DNA from: Prevotella sp. MGM1 | GTDB taxonomy: Bacteria > Bacteroidota > Bacteroidia > Bacteroidales > Bacteroidaceae | Length of the DNA: 64,000 nt | Reading direction: 5' to 3' | Assembly (NCBI RefSeq): GCF_002933775.1 | Contig: NZ_BEWV01000203.1 | Span: 1-64,000 of the forward strand | Part shown: positions 17,887-26,093 of the stretch, in pieces | Numbering within the stretch: the stretch's first letter is position 1 | How the letters are laid out: each line of letters begins with the position of its first letter | Made by a program: the position numbers and the translations under genes | The notes under the pieces: generated by a model | The model's database searches: none | What the model was told of the DNA's origin: nothing | Seen by the model: only the letters and a program-made list of their open reading frames with translations

Positions 17887-18948
17887 ATGAAATTGAAGAT
17901 AGCGGTTTTGCCCGGAGACGGAATCGGGCCTGAGATAATGAAGCAAGGCGTGGCGGTGATGGATGCCATCGCTTGTAAGTTCGGACATGAGGTAGAGTAT
18001 GAAGAGGCTATATGCGGTGCGCATGCGATAGATGAGGTCGGTGACCCGTTCCCCGAAGATACATACCGCGTTTGCCGTGATGCCGATGCCGTGTTGTTCG
18101 CAGCTGTCGGCGATACTAAGTTCGACAATGACCCCACGGCCAAGGTGCGCCCCGAGCAGGGATTGCTTGCCATGCGAAAGAAACTCGGTCTTTTTGCCAA
18201 TATCCGTCCTGTGCAGACGTTCAAGTGCCTTGTGCATAAGTCTCCGTTAAAGCCGGAATTGGTTGAAGGGGCTGATTTTATTTGCATCCGTGAACTTACC
18301 GGCGGAATGTATTTCGGTGAGAAATATCAGGACAACGACAAGGCGTACGACACCAACTATTATACTCGTCCCGAGATAGAACGCATCCTTAAAGTGGGTT
18401 TTGAATATGCCCGGCGTCGTAATCGCCACCTTACTGTTGTCGACAAGGCCAATGTTCTTGCTTCAAGCCGTCTTTGGCGACAAATAGCCAAGGAGATGGA
18501 GCCGCAGTATCCTGATGTGGATGTAGACTATATGTTTGTCGATAACGCATCTATGCGAATGATAGCTGAGCCTAAGTTCTTTGATGTCATGGTCACAGAG
18601 AATACTTTTGGCGATATACTTACAGACGAGGGGAGCTGCATTTCCGGTTCAATGGGACTGTTGCCGTCGGCCTCTACCGGTGAGAGCACGCCGGTGTTCG
18701 AGCCTGTCCACGGCTCGTGGCCGCAAGCCAAGGGGCGGAATATAGCCAATCCGCTGGCTCAGATACTTTCCGTCGCCATGCTTCTTGAATACTTCGACCT
18801 TAAAGAGGAGGGCGCGTTGGTGCGCCGTGCCGTCGACGCGTCGCTCGACGCCAATGTGCGCACTCCGGAAATACAGGTTGATGGCGGGGCCGAATATGGC
18901 ACGAGTGATGTCGGTGCATGGATTGCAGACTATATAACCAAAGCCTGA
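17887..18948 (+). CDS. leuB: 3-isopropylmalate dehydrogenase
   Basis: NAD-dependent oxidative decarboxylation of 3-isopropylmalate, and of methylmalate if the citramalate route runs. The 354-residue protein has [19 protein letters not shown], the substrate-binding arginines in [26 protein letters not shown], and the metal/NAD region [20 protein letters not shown] with [20 protein letters not shown] 17887 is used; an upstream in-frame ATG at 17836 would add 17 residues without family support. Confidence 0.95.
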   Translation: MKLKIAVLPGDGIGPEIMKQGVAVMDAIACKFGHEVEYEEAICGAHAIDEVGDPFPEDTYRVCRDADAVLFAAVGDTKFDNDPTAKVRPEQGLLAMRKKLGLFANIRPVQTFKCLVHKSPLKPELVEGADFICIRELTGGMYFGEKYQDNDKAYDTNYYTRPEIERILKVGFEYARRRNRHLTVVDKANVLASSRLWRQIAKEMEPQYPDVDVDYMFVDNASMRMIAEPKFFDVMVTENTFGDILTDEGSCISGSMGLLPSASTGESTPVFEPVHGSWPQAKGRNIANPLAQILSVAMLLEYFDLKEEGALVRRAVDASLDANVRTPEIQVDGGAEYGTSDVGAWIADYITKA

Positions 18949-18949
18949 C

Positions 18950-19624
18950 GTGCGTAGAATATTTGTTATTATTACAGTGTTGTTGCCGCTGTCGCTGTCT
19001 GTCTGCGGACAGACAGCCGGCCGGTGGCGGGACTCACTGTCTGTGATTAACAGGCAAATAGCCTCATATCCGTATTCATCGGACCTGCATTTGCGTAAGG
19101 CTGCTATAAACATAGAGCTGCAACAATGGGAATATGCCGTCGACGAATACGGCACGGTGCTTTCCCATGAACCGGACAATCTTGCCGCCTTGTTTTACCG
19201 TGCTTACGCAAACACACACTTGCGGCATTACGATCTTGCCAGGAATGACTATGAGGCTTTTCTTAAATTGGCTCCCGTGAATATGGAGGCTCGTCTCGGA
19301 CTTGCTCATGTACTGGTTAAAATGAAGCGCAGTGCCGATGCGATGGACCAGATGAACAGGCTTGTCGAGCTTCATCCCGACAGCGCCGTGGTATACGCCG
19401 CCCGTGCCGGTTTCGAGTCGGAGAGCCGTGCTTACGATGCCGCTCTGTATGATTGGGACGCGGCCCTGCGCCTTGCTCCCGGCAATACCGATTATATCAT
19501 ATCACGTGCCGATGTGCTTTTGCGGCTTGGCAAGAAAGCCGAAGCCCGCCGTGCTCTCGACGATGCGGTGAGAAAGGGCGTGGCACGTGGCGCTCTTCGC
19601 GAGTGGTACAGGCGTTGCAAATAG
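18950..19624 (+). CDS. exported TPR-repeat protein
   Basis: A 224-residue protein starting at GTG, one base after the leuB stop. It has a signal peptide (MRRIFVIITVLLPLSLSVCG) and about four TPR units, such as WEYAVDEYGTVLSHEPDNLA, YDLARNDYEAFLKLAPVNME and YDAALYDWDAALRLAPGNTD. TPR proteins are protein-binding scaffolds. A link to leucine synthesis is not implied, as it may simply be carried at the end of the operon. Confidence 0.75.
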   Translation: MRRIFVIITVLLPLSLSVCGQTAGRWRDSLSVINRQIASYPYSSDLHLRKAAINIELQQWEYAVDEYGTVLSHEPDNLAALFYRAYANTHLRHYDLARNDYEAFLKLAPVNMEARLGLAHVLVKMKRSADAMDQMNRLVELHPDSAVVYAARAGFESESRAYDAALYDWDAALRLAPGNTDYIISRADVLLRLGKKAEARRALDDAVRKGVARGALREWYRRCK

Positions 19625-19637
19625 TGCCTTCGGGATA

Positions 19638-19737
19638 GGTTCCAATGCTTTTTTCTGTGAAAGTACAACGTGGGGAAACAGACATCACCACGAAATATAA
19701 GATTGGTTCAAATGCTATCCAGCGAAAGTACAACGTG
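19638..19737 (+). repeat. degenerate direct repeat of about 34 bases
   Basis: Two copies (19638-19672 and 19705-19737) share GGTTC-AATGCT and then an identical GAAAGTACAACGTG. They lie between the TPR gene and the long hairpin. Confidence 0.45.
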
Positions 19738-19778
19738 AAATAAGTTATATTTACAAGCAATATAATTTATTTCACGTT
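19732..19778. terminator. hairpin between convergent leu operon and mgtC
   Basis: The arms AACGTGAAATAA-TTATATT and AATATAA-TTATTTCACGTT (19732-19751 / 19759-19778) form a 20-bp stem with one mismatch. It is AT-rich and lacks a T run, but it is placed where both the leu operon and the opposite operon end. Confidence 0.5.
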
Positions 19779-19859
19779 ATCCCAATGGCTCCGTTATGTC
19801 TTGACTGTGCCTGGATATGCTCGTCAGGCCGCCAATCAGGCGCGGCTGCTTTTCTTCGG

Positions 19860-20525
19860 TCACTCCATGCTTACAATCTCGATGTCGGCATGTTCGTTCA
19901 ATATGCCGTTCATCCAACTGTCGTATACTACTCTTTTCACTTTCAGCTCGATCGTTATGCAGTACTTCTTCTCATTGGCACTGCCTTTTTCTTTTATATT
20001 GTATGTATATAGTTCCACACATTCCTTCTTGATTAGGGCGGTCACTTCTTTAAGGTTTTCCTTTGAAGAAGATTGCAGGGTGATTGACATGTTCCTCGTC
20101 CCCAGGCGTCGCATGATGACGTTCAGAACCTCAAGACACAGCAGGACGAGAGCCGTAGTGGCAAAGGCGAGTGTGTAAAGCCCCGCTCCGCATGTCAGTC
20201 CGATAGCCGATGTGACCCATAGTCCGGCAGCCGTGGTGAGCCCGCGGATCACGTTTCTTTGGAATATAATCAGTCCGGCACCTATAAATCCGATGCCCGT
20301 CACCACTTGCGACGCTATTCGCGACGGGTCGAGCGATGCCGTCCTGTCGAGGTTCAGTGATGTGTCGAATCCGAATTGCGACAAAATCATGAACAGCGCG
20401 CTGCCCAAAGCCACAAGGAAATGGGTCCTGAAGCCGGCGTCTTTCGCTCTGTATTCCCTTTCAAGGCCTATCAGTCCGCCAAGTATGGCGGCTATGAAGA
20501 TACGTAAAAAAAACTCGAACGTCAT
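19860..20525 (-). CDS. MgtC/SapB family membrane protein
   Basis: A 221-residue protein with the MgtC N-domain: FFLRIFIAAILGGLIGLERE, AGFRTHFLVALGSALFMILS, PSRIASQVVTGIGFIGAGLI and GLTTAAGLWVTSAIGLTCGA, which form five helices. A cytosolic ACT-like tail of about 80 residues (NMSITLQSSSKENLKEVTAL) follows. Family members influence magnesium homeostasis or ATP synthase activity in pathogens. In commensals the role is unknown. It is last in a minus-strand operon, one base after PAP2. Confidence 0.88.
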   Translation of the reverse strand: MTFEFFLRIFIAAILGGLIGLEREYRAKDAGFRTHFLVALGSALFMILSQFGFDTSLNLDRTASLDPSRIASQVVTGIGFIGAGLIIFQRNVIRGLTTAAGLWVTSAIGLTCGAGLYTLAFATTALVLLCLEVLNVIMRRLGTRNMSITLQSSSKENLKEVTALIKKECVELYTYNIKEKGSANEKKYCITIELKVKRVVYDSWMNGILNEHADIEIVSME

Positions 20526-20526
20526 A

Positions 20527-21486
20527 TTATTCTTTTCCTACAAACTTGTTATATCCGAAATAAAGCAGGGCGTAGATGGCCACGGCAGAAACCCAGCCGG
20601 CGAAAACGTCTATCGCATAGTGCGCGTATATATATACGGTAGACAGGCACAGCAGTATGTACAGCGGCAGGATGCAGTAGAACATCCGGCGATTGCGGCT
20701 GTCCCATGCCAGTATCATGAGTATTGTCGTCACTCCTACATGACTGCTTGGGAATGCCGCCGTGGGGCGTTCGCCGGCGTTGTGCGCGTCTACCACCATC
20801 TGATAGAACATACCGTCGGTGTATCCCGGTGTGGCGAGTGCCTCCTGGTTTGCGGCGAAGAAACTGCCGACATCGGGAAACACACCGTGTGCTATCTGAT
20901 CGAGTCCTACGGCGTTGTAGTAGTATTGCGGACCGGCTACCGGCAGTATTATGTATATGATGTAGTAGATGAAGAACGAGCCGAGTATTATGAACGACGC
21001 TCTGGCAAACTGATTGTATCGCCGCACGAAATAAAACATTGTCACTACGGCTATCAGCGGGTAGTAGCTTGCATACCCGAGACACATCAGCTCGCTGAAC
21101 ACACCGTTGCTGAACACTTGAGAGAATAGCAGTGCGGGCTGGCATCCGAACAGGTACTGCTCGTATGCGGCGAACAGATGGTCGAGATTGGGAAACATGC
21201 GGTTGAACTCATACGTGTCGGGATACCACCATGAGAGCAGTGCCATCTGCACTATTATGCGGCATAGCCTGGTCATTCGGCACGGTATCATCCTGTATAC
21301 GCCCCATAGCGCAATCGTGATGGCAAATATTCTGACACGTCCCCATAGCATGGATTCGGGGTTGGTGAGCTTCGTGTATGTGAAGAACATCAGCAATAGT
21401 GTTATCACAAGATATGCCATTGCTGCCCATTCAGCCGCGAGAAGTCCTTTCTTCGGCTTTTTCTCTATTTTGAAAAGATTGTTCAT
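20527..21486 (-). CDS. PAP2-superfamily membrane protein, Aur1/inositol-phosphoceramide-synthase-like
   Basis: A 319-residue protein with about six transmembrane helices. The PAP2 catalytic motifs are AAFPSSHVGVTT (C2) and YAHYAIDVFAGW (C3 H-x3-D); the Arg usually found early in C3 (SR) is replaced by Thr, as in the Aur1-like branch. QFARASFIILGSFFIYYIIY and LPVAGPQYYYNAVG are also typical of that branch. A phosphatase or a lipid-phosphate head-group transferase is equally possible. It is encoded between an epimerase-like gene and mgtC. Confidence 0.75.
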   Translation of the reverse strand: MNNLFKIEKKPKKGLLAAEWAAMAYLVITLLLMFFTYTKLTNPESMLWGRVRIFAITIALWGVYRMIPCRMTRLCRIIVQMALLSWWYPDTYEFNRMFPNLDHLFAAYEQYLFGCQPALLFSQVFSNGVFSELMCLGYASYYPLIAVVTMFYFVRRYNQFARASFIILGSFFIYYIIYIILPVAGPQYYYNAVGLDQIAHGVFPDVGSFFAANQEALATPGYTDGMFYQMVVDAHNAGERPTAAFPSSHVGVTTILMILAWDSRNRRMFYCILPLYILLCLSTVYIYAHYAIDVFAGWVSAVAIYALLYFGYNKFVGKE

Positions 21487-21546
21487 TTTGTTTGGTTGTG
21501 GGTGGAAAAGTGCAGTGTCGTGAGTGAGGGTGTTGGCTGTCAGGTA

Positions 21547-22539
21547 TCAGAGCCATCCGTTTTCCTTATACCATTTCACGGCTTCGGTCACTCCACGGTC
21601 AAGGTCGTACTCCGGTTTGTAACCCAGTTCTTCTTTTGCCGGAGTGATGTCGCAGCGCCAGTTGCGCTGTCTCATTATGTTGTACTTGTCGTTGTTCAGT
21701 GCCGTCACCTTCCCTCTCAGCCTCCCGGCATATTCTCCGATCCATGTCACTATGCGCAGTATCCATATCGGAGCCTTTATCCGAAGTACCCACGGGTTGC
21801 CCAGTTCGCGGCAAAGCAGGTCGCTGAACGTTCGCGATTGGTATGTGTTTCCGTCGCTGAGAATGTATTTGGAGCCGTTTTTCCCTTTGGCTATGGCCTT
21901 GAATACTGCCTGCACAAGGTCTTTGACGTAAATGAATGTCAGGTGTTGGGGGCGGTAGCCGACAGAGAAGTCTGTATGTCCCTTTATGCTTTTTGCCATC
22001 ATGAAATAGTCTGTCTCTCTCGGACCGTATACTCCGGTCGGCCTTAGCGTGACGCATGGAAAATCTTCCAGCGAGTCGAGAAACTTCTCTGCTTCCAGTT
22101 TGCTCTGCGCATAGAGCGTGTCGGGCACCGGTGTGTCGGTGATTTTTATGTCCTCGTCGGGGCGCGAGTCTTTCACCGGCCCATATACGCTGAGGCTGCT
22201 TATGAACACAAACATTCTCAACTGCGGCTGTGTCTGTCGTATGGCGAGTGCCAGATTGCGAGTGCCGTAGTAGTTCACACGGTTGAAATCGCTTGCCCGC
22301 AGGCATTTGGTGGCTCCTGCCGCATGTACCACATAGTCGAGTTCGAGTCCGGTCAGTTGTCCGGCAAGTTCTGCCGGGCTGTCAAGATTAAGTTCTATGA
22401 AGTTTATCCTGTTGTCGGTAAGATACTTCTTGCTGCTCGTCTTTCGCATGGCGGCCCACACGTTCATGCCGCGTCTCAGTGCTTCCTCGACCACAAAACT
22501 GCCGATAAAACCGCTTGCGCCTGTGATTAGAATGTTCAT
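21547..22539 (-). CDS. NAD-dependent epimerase/dehydratase (extended SDR)
   Basis: A 330-residue Rossmann enzyme. The nucleotide-binding motif is LITGASGFIGS, the active site includes SSLSVYGP and the Tyr-x-x-x-Lys of YAQSKLEAE, and the substrate domain has TLRPTGVYGPRE. The paired PAP2/Aur1-like gene 60 bases downstream makes a lipid role possible, since ketosphinganine reductases of Bacteroidetes belong to this epimerase-like group. A nucleotide-sugar epimerase remains possible. Confidence 0.8.
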   Translation of the reverse strand: MNILITGASGFIGSFVVEEALRRGMNVWAAMRKTSSKKYLTDNRINFIELNLDSPAELAGQLTGLELDYVVHAAGATKCLRASDFNRVNYYGTRNLALAIRQTQPQLRMFVFISSLSVYGPVKDSRPDEDIKITDTPVPDTLYAQSKLEAEKFLDSLEDFPCVTLRPTGVYGPRETDYFMMAKSIKGHTDFSVGYRPQHLTFIYVKDLVQAVFKAIAKGKNGSKYILSDGNTYQSRTFSDLLCRELGNPWVLRIKAPIWILRIVTWIGEYAGRLRGKVTALNNDKYNIMRQRNWRCDITPAKEELGYKPEYDLDRGVTEAVKWYKENGWL

Positions 22540-22559
22540 TATATATAGCTATTTGGTTG

Positions 22560-22567
22560 CAAAGATA
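22560..22567 (-). promoter_or_regulatory. -7 box for the epimerase-PAP2-mgtC operon
   Basis: TATCTTTG read on the minus strand, 20 bases upstream of the ATG at 22539. Confidence 0.55.
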
Positions 22568-22611
22568 CTATTTTAAAATAAATTATTACTCTAAATGCCT
22601 GAAATAGGGAT

Positions 22612-22619
22612 TAATTTTG
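22612..22619 (+). promoter_or_regulatory. -7 box for rnr
   Basis: TAATTTTG about 44 bases upstream of the rnr start, divergent from the epimerase promoter. Confidence 0.45.
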
Positions 22620-22663
22620 TTTCTTTGCAGGGAACGGAGGACTAAGGAATAATAAAAAACATA

Positions 22664-24895
22664 ATGACCATGGGAAAGAAAAAAGGTGGAAAGCGAATGA
22701 CTAAAAAACAACTGTGCGAGGCTCTGCAAGAGTTTTTCATGAACAGTCCGGAAAAGACATTCAGCTTCAAGTACATATTTAAAGAACTCAAACTTAACAC
22801 CCATCCGCTCAAGATGCTTGCCATCGACCTGATGGAAGAGATGGCGTGGGATGATTTTCTCACCAAGGTGAGCGAGAACTCATACCGTCTGAACACAAAG
22901 ACACAGGTGCAGGAGGGACGTTTCCGCCGTAAGGCGAACGGTAAGAACAGTTTTGTTCCCGATGATGGCAGTCAGCCGGTGTTCGTGGCAGAGCGCAACT
23001 CCATGTCGGCTCTCGACGGCGACAAGGTGCAGGTGGCGTTCCTTGCGCGGCGTGCCAACCATATCAAGGAAGCTGTGGTGACGGCAATCATTGAGCGGGC
23101 GCGCGACTCGTTTGTCGGCCGTCTGCGGGTGGAGCGTGACTATGCGCTGCTCGTCATGCCCGACAACGTGTTTGCCCACGACATGATAATACCCAAAAAG
23201 AAACTCAAGGGAGGCAAGACGGATGACATGGCCGTGGTGAAGGTGACGCAATGGCCCGATGCCGAGCATAAGAACGCCGTGGGCGAGGTGATAGACGTGC
23301 TTGGCGAACATGGCGACAACGATGTCGAGATGAACACCATTCTCGCACAGTATGGCTTGCCGTATAAATATCCCAAGGCGGTGGAAGAGGCTGCAAACAA
23401 GATTTCAGACGTGATTACGGATGAGGATCTTGCCGGGCGGGAAGATTTCCGCGGTGTGTTCACTTGCACTATCGACCCGCACGATGCCAAGGACTTCGAC
23501 GATGCGTTGTCCATAAGGAGAATATCCCCTGAGTCACGGACGCAATCATCGAGGAGAGGGTCCTCCCTATGGGAAGTCGGTGTCCACATAGCCGATGTGT
23601 CCCATTACGTCACTGAAGGATCTGTCATAGACCGTGAGGCGGTCAAGCGTGCCACGAGCATATATCTCGTAGACCGGACCATACCGATGTTGCCCGAGAG
23701 ACTGTGCAACTATATATGCTCACTGCGTCCCGATGAGGATAAGCTGGCATACAGTGTGATTTTCGATATGACGGACGGTGGCGAAGTGAAGCGCTGGCGG
23801 TTGGCGCATACCGTAATACGCAGCGACCGCCGCTACGCATACGAGGAGGTGCAGGCCATTCTCGAACAGAACGGGGTCGTCGACGGGACGGGAGAGCCGG
23901 CGCCGCCGGCCGGCAAAGACGGATATACTGGCGAGAATGCGGAGATGCTCATACAGCTTGACCGGCTGGCCAAGAAACTGCGTGAGGCTCGGTTTAAGAA
24001 CGGTGCGGTGAAGTTCGACCGCGAGGAACTTCGTTTCGATATCGATGAGAAAGGGCGGCCCACACGTTGCTACTTCAAGAAGTCGAAAGATGCCAACAAG
24101 CTGATAGAAGAGTTCATGCTCCTCGCCAACCGCACGGTTGCGGAGAGTGTCGGACGGGTGAAGAATGGAGGCACTGCCAAGACATTGCCCTATCGTGTGC
24201 ACGACCAGCCCGACCCGACCAAACTCGAAACGCTGCGCGGTTTTGTCGTCAAGTTCGGATACAAGATGAAGACGGCAGGCACCAAGGGTGCCATAGCACG
24301 CAGCCTCAATACCTTGCTCGACGAGTGTGCCGGCAAGAACGAGCAGAAGCTCATAGAAACAGTGGCGCTAAGGGCTATGATGAAGGCCAAATACAGCATT
24401 CACAACATAGGGCACTACGGACTGGCGTTCGACTATTACACGCATTTCACCTCTCCGATCCGCCGCTATCCGGACACAATGGTGCACCGTCTGCTCACGA
24501 AGTATCAGCAGGGAGGGCGCTCTGCCGGCAAGGACAAGTATGAGGAGCTGTGCGAGCATTGTTCCGACATGGAGCTTGTGGCGCAGAACGCCGAGCGCGA
24601 TTCCATCAAGTACAAGATGGTGGAGTTCATGGCCGGGCATGTTGGCGAGGTGTTCGACGCCCATATCAGCGGCATACAGAGCTACGGCATATACTGCGAG
24701 ATAGACGAGAACCACTGCGAGGGTATGGTGCCGATGCGTGATCTCGATGACGATTATTATGACTTCGACGAGAAAAACTATTGTCTTGTGGGGCGTAGGC
24801 GTCATAATAAATACCAGCTTGGCGACGCCGTGCGCATAAAAGTGGCGCGGGCAAATCTCGACAAGAAACAGCTTGACTTCACAATAGAGAGATGA
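22664..24895 (+). CDS. rnr: ribonuclease R
   Basis: A 743-residue processive 3'-5' exoribonuclease of the RNB family that degrades structured RNA. Order of domains: an N-terminal basic tail and helix-turn-helix (KKQLCEALQEFFMNSPEKTF), two cold-shock domains (about 90-235), the RNB catalytic core with the metal-binding cluster TCTIDPHDAKDFDDALSI, VHIADVSHYVTEGSVIDREA, the RNA-clamping LANRTVAESVG and HYGLAFDYYTHFTSPIRRYP, and a C-terminal S1 domain (GHVGEVFDAHISGIQSYGIY). Two starts are possible, ATG 22664 and ATG 22670. Confidence 0.95.
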   Translation: MTMGKKKGGKRMTKKQLCEALQEFFMNSPEKTFSFKYIFKELKLNTHPLKMLAIDLMEEMAWDDFLTKVSENSYRLNTKTQVQEGRFRRKANGKNSFVPDDGSQPVFVAERNSMSALDGDKVQVAFLARRANHIKEAVVTAIIERARDSFVGRLRVERDYALLVMPDNVFAHDMIIPKKKLKGGKTDDMAVVKVTQWPDAEHKNAVGEVIDVLGEHGDNDVEMNTILAQYGLPYKYPKAVEEAANKISDVITDEDLAGREDFRGVFTCTIDPHDAKDFDDALSIRRISPESRTQSSRRGSSLWEVGVHIADVSHYVTEGSVIDREAVKRATSIYLVDRTIPMLPERLCNYICSLRPDEDKLAYSVIFDMTDGGEVKRWRLAHTVIRSDRRYAYEEVQAILEQNGVVDGTGEPAPPAGKDGYTGENAEMLIQLDRLAKKLREARFKNGAVKFDREELRFDIDEKGRPTRCYFKKSKDANKLIEEFMLLANRTVAESVGRVKNGGTAKTLPYRVHDQPDPTKLETLRGFVVKFGYKMKTAGTKGAIARSLNTLLDECAGKNEQKLIETVALRAMMKAKYSIHNIGHYGLAFDYYTHFTSPIRRYPDTMVHRLLTKYQQGGRSAGKDKYEELCEHCSDMELVAQNAERDSIKYKMVEFMAGHVGEVFDAHISGIQSYGIYCEIDENHCEGMVPMRDLDDDYYDFDEKNYCLVGRRRHNKYQLGDAVRIKVARANLDKKQLDFTIER

Positions 24896-24908
24896 TTAAT
24901 TCACATAA

Positions 24909-24944
24909 AACCGGCCGGCCTCAGGAAAATCCTGAGGCCGGTTT
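24909..24944 (+). terminator. terminator of rnr
   Basis: AACCGG..GGCCTCAGG / CCTGAGGCCGGTT, 13 bases after the rnr stop codon. The T run is short. Confidence 0.75.
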
Positions 24945-25148
24945 GTGTGTTCAATCGCCATCCCCAACAATCGAAAAAAACATTCTGTCATTCCTTGGTG
25001 TTCGGTGGGTTGAGCCTTCGTCGCAAGGCAATGGATATGTTTTTCCGGGCGAAACCGTTGATACTAAGTTAAGAAAAACACTTCATATCCGAGAAATACT
25101 ATCGCATTCTATATAGTGTTATTCCTTGTTTTTCGGTGTGTTTTTGAC

Positions 25149-25156
25149 TATATTTG
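25149..25156 (+). promoter_or_regulatory. -7 box of intergenic element B
   Basis: TATATTTG in the string TTTTTGACTATATTTGTG, nearly the same as the element A promoter. Confidence 0.5.
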
Positions 25157-25710
25157 TGTGTCGAAAATGAAAAAAAGAACATGAAAATAACGAGAAATAT
25201 TTACAGAATACAGTCGTGTCTCAATTTTGGCGCAGGCCGAAAGTGCATATTTATGCAGAGCGGTGGAGGTAATGTGTATACAGGCTGGTCTGTGATTTTT
25301 GATAATTCGGATAAAGCCGGGCTGCCTGTAAAGAGTGCTTTTGACATGAAATGCGCCGTTTATAACACTTATATATAGCGTTTTTCGGGTATTCCGTATC
25401 GTATGTATATCTTTCGGGTGTGATATTCCGGCATGACGGTAATCGGTGTTTAAGGCTTCCGACGCTTGGTGTCGGGGGCCTTTTTTGTTGCAATTCGGCC
25501 TTTTTTTGATCTGCATTTAGACGCTCGTTGGCTTCCATTTAGATGCTAAACGCACTCTAACGGGCATCTAAATGCAGAGCAACGGGTATCCCGATGCAGC
25601 ATGGCGGGTATCCCGTTGTGGCGAAACAGTATTTTTGCGTTTTATTACTGGACGGTTGTCGGTTTTAATTACTTTTTCTGTCAAAAAACAATGGGTAACC
25701 GTTTGTCTTA
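25157..25710 (+). repeat. intergenic element B (paralogue of element A)
   Basis: After the transcript region there is a terminator (25452-25486; AAGGCTTCCGACGC / GTGTCGGGGGCC, then T6), then a palindrome-rich tail. The tail has CTGCATTTAGACGCTCGTT (25511-25529) pairing 17 of 19 with 25559-25577, CAACGGGTATCCCGATG (25580-25596) and TGGCGGGTATCCCGTTG (25602-25618). CTGTCAAAAAACAA follows at about 25678-25691, and then TTTTTGCAT-AATAT-CA. The same order of words is found in element A. Confidence 0.45.
25181..25378 (+). CDS. possible 65-residue small protein in element B
   Basis: ATG at 25181 follows AAAAAAGAAC and lies 25 bases after a promoter box. The frame (MKITRNIYRIQSCLNFGAGR ... KSAFDMKCAVYNTYI) ends TAG at 25376-25378. 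There is no signal peptide, membrane helix or motif I know. The position between a promoter and a terminator is the only support. Element A has just a 38-codon frame at the same place, with no visible similarity, so the transcript could equally be non-coding. Confidence 0.3.
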   Translation: MKITRNIYRIQSCLNFGAGRKCIFMQSGGGNVYTGWSVIFDNSDKAGLPVKSAFDMKCAVYNTYI

Positions 25711-25719
25711 CAATCTGTT

Positions 25720-26029
25720 TTTGCATAAATATTCACATCGTATATTGAATATTCTGTATGGATGTTTGTTATATATCTTATGATGTTTTATTTACATACT
25801 GTATGCTTGGTTTTCTTTATCGGTATATGTCGTGATTTCCTTTGACTGCTGTTTCTCTACCATGCTTTTGTTCTGTCTTTCATTTTTTATTTCTTGGCTA
25901 TTATTTATGTGTAAGTTTGCCTGTTATATATAAATATGTGACTAAACGGTAGATGTTTGAAAATATGTTAAAAGGCTGTGGGTGTAAAATGTTTTCACAT
26001 TTGTTTTCTTTTTTTTGTCAAATTTTAAC
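25720..26029. other. AT-rich gap before the secreted protein gene
   Basis: No gene is supported here. The T-rich sequence contains no further palindromes of the element type. Confidence 0.5.
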
Positions 26030-26037
26030 TACCTTTG
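26030..26037 (+). promoter_or_regulatory. -7 box of the secreted chitobiase-fold gene
   Basis: TACCTTTG, 57 bases before the ATG, in a T-rich context with TTTG at 26014. Confidence 0.5.
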
Positions 26038-26093
26038 TCCTGACCTAATGATAAAAGTATCGAAGTGTATTTATTATATTAACTAAAAACAAA

